IMG/VR virus record: IMGVR_UViG_3300043411_001314 | Span: 1-64,000 of that record | Length of the DNA: 64,000 nt | Source of the DNA: a virus | Reading direction: 5' to 3' (one strand) | In this document: piece by piece, positions 63,201 to 64,000 of the stretch | Layout of the letters: each line of letters opens with the position of its first letter | How positions within the stretch are numbered: position 1 is the stretch's first letter | Made by a program: the position numbers and the translations under genes | The notes under the pieces: generated by a model | What the model was told of the DNA's origin: nothing | Databases searched by the model: none | Seen by the model: the letters and a program-made list of their open reading frames with translations, nothing else

Positions 63201-64000
63201 CCAGCCCCTTCGTTCGAGAATCGGTGGCTCGGCCGTCCTGGGTCAACTGTCGACGGCCGTCGCCGGATATGCAGTCCTCGAGCTCGGCGCCGAGATCGAC
63301 GAGGTCAAGAAGCAAATCGACGTCGCCCGGACGGATCTTCGGTCCAAGATCGCCGAGGCGCTTGACAGCGGGGTGACCGAGGAGGAGCTGCGCCGGCGCA
63401 TCGACTCGGCACCCCAGTACGACTCCGGCCTCTTCACGGAGTGGAGCGGCATCTCGGGGATCAGCTCCGGGATCCCCCTGCCAAACGTCAAGAACATCAT
63501 CGGCAAGATCTTCGGCGTGAACACGGACGCCAAGGCACCTGGACTCGAGGAGTTGGAGGGGGAGCTGACGGCTCGGGCGGCCGAGCGGCAGGTTGCGGAA
63601 GGCCAGGCCCTCATCGACGCATTCAATGAGGCATTCTCCAGTTCCGGAGAGAATGGCCTCATCGCTTCATGGGAAAACCTTGGGTTCAAGATTGACCGGG
63701 ATAAGGATCGGCTCCCCCCGGAAGTGAAAGCTGCCCTAGCTCTCCCGGGGATGGACAAGGTCGGCATCGACAGCGGTTTCTCAATGGACAACCTTGTCCA
63801 GCTGCTACTGCTCAGGCAGCAGAATCCGGACCAGAAGATCTACCAGCAGCTTCTGGACTTCATCATCAACCAGGCAAGCATGGACCCAGAGCTGTTGAAG
63901 TTGATCAACGCGGCGACGTCGGCGTTCGATGACAAGACGGCCAAGGACGCGGCCTCAGCTGAGCTCGAGACCGAGGTTAGCGAAGCTCGTACGGCGTTCG
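60208..64000 (+). CDS. Tail tape measure protein (3' end outside window)
   Basis: GTG at 60208 after GAGAGGTG. The 1264 residues present include long Ala/Lys/Glu coiled-coil segments (about 130-280), a TP901-type core (EMNEVANVTRQLAGAFADPET; QEITDSMSAISLAFRDVD; GERILDTVLA-like; LSGLGAVAQSRSGRSGTVLSEQLGRIL), then a hydrophobic segment near 890-930 (AAALSGAVSWMTKL, TVLLAVGAW) and further helices. It sets tail length and is ejected into the host envelope. It runs off the right edge without a stop. Confidence 0.85.
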   Translation, partial: METYKLNFKVGIDKTDVTAFIRDMNRAAAEASSSIAKAASGAQAKVGAGAPGAVATRGIADIEGQLRGRVGLAERSGLFSTGQIRDLQGAVNEIVRLARSGVRKDVTAAGRNLTSDLGASGGKAYRSRVGGVEQSVYRRAEAEAQAAEAATQAAAEEGRLNAWRKNARARLQGSISTENAARAESAKAAELEAAARLKEANEAEKQAAAAKARADKARPIYGPPKPPKSGVAPGVAAAERQAKELAAAQAKLDREQARAQAKAAAAASEPEDAVLKRFGLLPEGGLDYYSKVMGGPGPGLGWARLNAGPTSALDRYRDLNTGIGRNEFANNTVLDGDDKTLAEMSAEARANLTSLERMRQATEELAKAEQYLADLMGLSSRDMSGKLRAAAGPGRLAELLELRAKREGTAGLQDLEGFEAAADQRRANEVKEAKNRYITDDDLDAAVGVKVESERHTNVIRGRAADEKRSNQRLIEADAERIVATNLASSASKRMAADMMRAAGVGREREATPTQRFQAWIANRGGGDNLPRPATDFMQGKQLAASRIMTTASFAASGGLLYGAMSLGSDIMRESTELQVELGIIESQINSLDATANKVSLEKLRDELHKTSVASGVEMNEVANVTRQLAGAFADPETGNANFALAQKEADVALRYSKISGIPQQEITDSMSAISLAFRDVDTDVPLGFERILDTVLALENRFGVLSPEIVKFTADLAPLGKELGFTQEQLSGLGAVAQSRSGRSGTVLSEQLGRILPSLQDQQKKLYELFSLNANTEGAVGDLMKGFSEGDTPEVLRTLVKNYDKLTKEQQNEMASLVGSRREAATFYALLDSPKLTEDVLNGDFVAGGEFENRWDSYEQTVTLSTQRMRRAVEEFGQKLFDAGIDDLLIKGAQFGTVIAAALSGAVSWMTKLNDLMGGHLTTVLLAVGAWRTFGPYVAKAVAAMKGSAAFGGLMGRSGAVPGAAGPMVGAGPFGGMLYAAPPVQGPPAPGTPGAPRQPLRSRIGGSAVLGQLSTAVAGYAVLELGAEIDEVKKQIDVARTDLRSKIAEALDSGVTEEELRRRIDSAPQYDSGLFTEWSGISGISSGIPLPNVKNIIGKIFGVNTDAKAPGLEELEGELTARAAERQVAEGQALIDAFNEAFSSSGENGLIASWENLGFKIDRDKDRLPPEVKAALALPGMDKVGIDSGFSMDNLVQLLLLRQQNPDQKIYQQLLDFIINQASMDPELLKLINAATSAFDDKTAKDAASAELETEVSEARTAF

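Noticed and set aside
1-64000. Integrase, excisionase, attachment site or lysogeny repressor system
   Set aside because: No recombinase motifs were seen; the two HTH proteins alone do not indicate lysogeny.

Overview
The window is 64 kb of GC-rich, almost fully coding DNA from a tailed (siphovirus-type) double-stranded DNA phage. It carries a large terminase, portal, HK97-type capsid protein, tail tube protein, tail-chaperone pair with a -1 frameshift site, tape measure (running off the right edge), endolysin, RecT, YqaJ-type exonuclease, DnaB-type helicase and SSB. The host is most likely an actinobacterium (Actinomycetota): there is a WhiB-like protein, a DUF3039-type protein, very short 1-4 nt gene overlaps throughout, many GTG starts and many first genes that look leaderless. 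No integrase, attachment site, excisionase or CRISPR array was seen, so a lytic lifestyle is the simplest reading; whether the window is a complete genome cannot be told.

Layout. 1-6.3 kb (+): accessory genes, a WhiB-like regulator and a DNA methyltransferase. 6.2-16.8 kb (-): a long accessory operon with a C5-cytosine methyltransferase, a possible Acb2/Tad1-like protein, a DUF4326 protein, a RusA-like resolvase and a protein with a 12-bp tandem repeat. 16.9-21.4 kb (+): tail-associated SGNH hydrolase and the lysis cassette. 21.4-34.2 kb (-): from a replication initiator (containing origin-like palindromic repeats) through DNA-metabolism genes to an intein-bearing terminase, ending with a FliA/WhiG-like sigma factor. 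34.3-41.8 kb (+): portal, a head protein fused to a 2H phosphoesterase, then recombination and helicase genes. 41.8-46.5 kb (-): tail fibre genes and a winged-helix regulator. 46.6-51.5 kb (+): a second accessory block (a partial inverted copy of the 13-15.5 kb block), metallopeptidase, lipoprotein and SSB. 51.6-64 kb (+): scaffold, capsid, head-tail joining, two tRNAs, tail tube, chaperones and tape measure.

How it may work together. The most striking feature is a candidate late-transcription switch. The phage encodes its own sigma-28 (FliA/WhiG) type sigma factor at 21378-22163, and seven copies of a motif of the form TGAAYG/TGAATC-N14/15-GCCGAT(A/G) lie in front of the virion and lysis operons: + strand at 16839, 17449, 34311, 51604, 53928 and 57547, and - strand at 46323. 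GCCGATAA is the textbook sigma-28 -10 element. Three of the seven (17449, 34311, 51604) lie 6-7 nt before a GTG start, implying leaderless late mRNAs. Accessory, replication and tRNA genes instead follow TTGAC-type sigma-70 promoters. Strong hairpin terminators sit just before several late promoters. The promoter and regulon assignments are inferences from pattern; the coordinates and spacings are read directly from the sequence.
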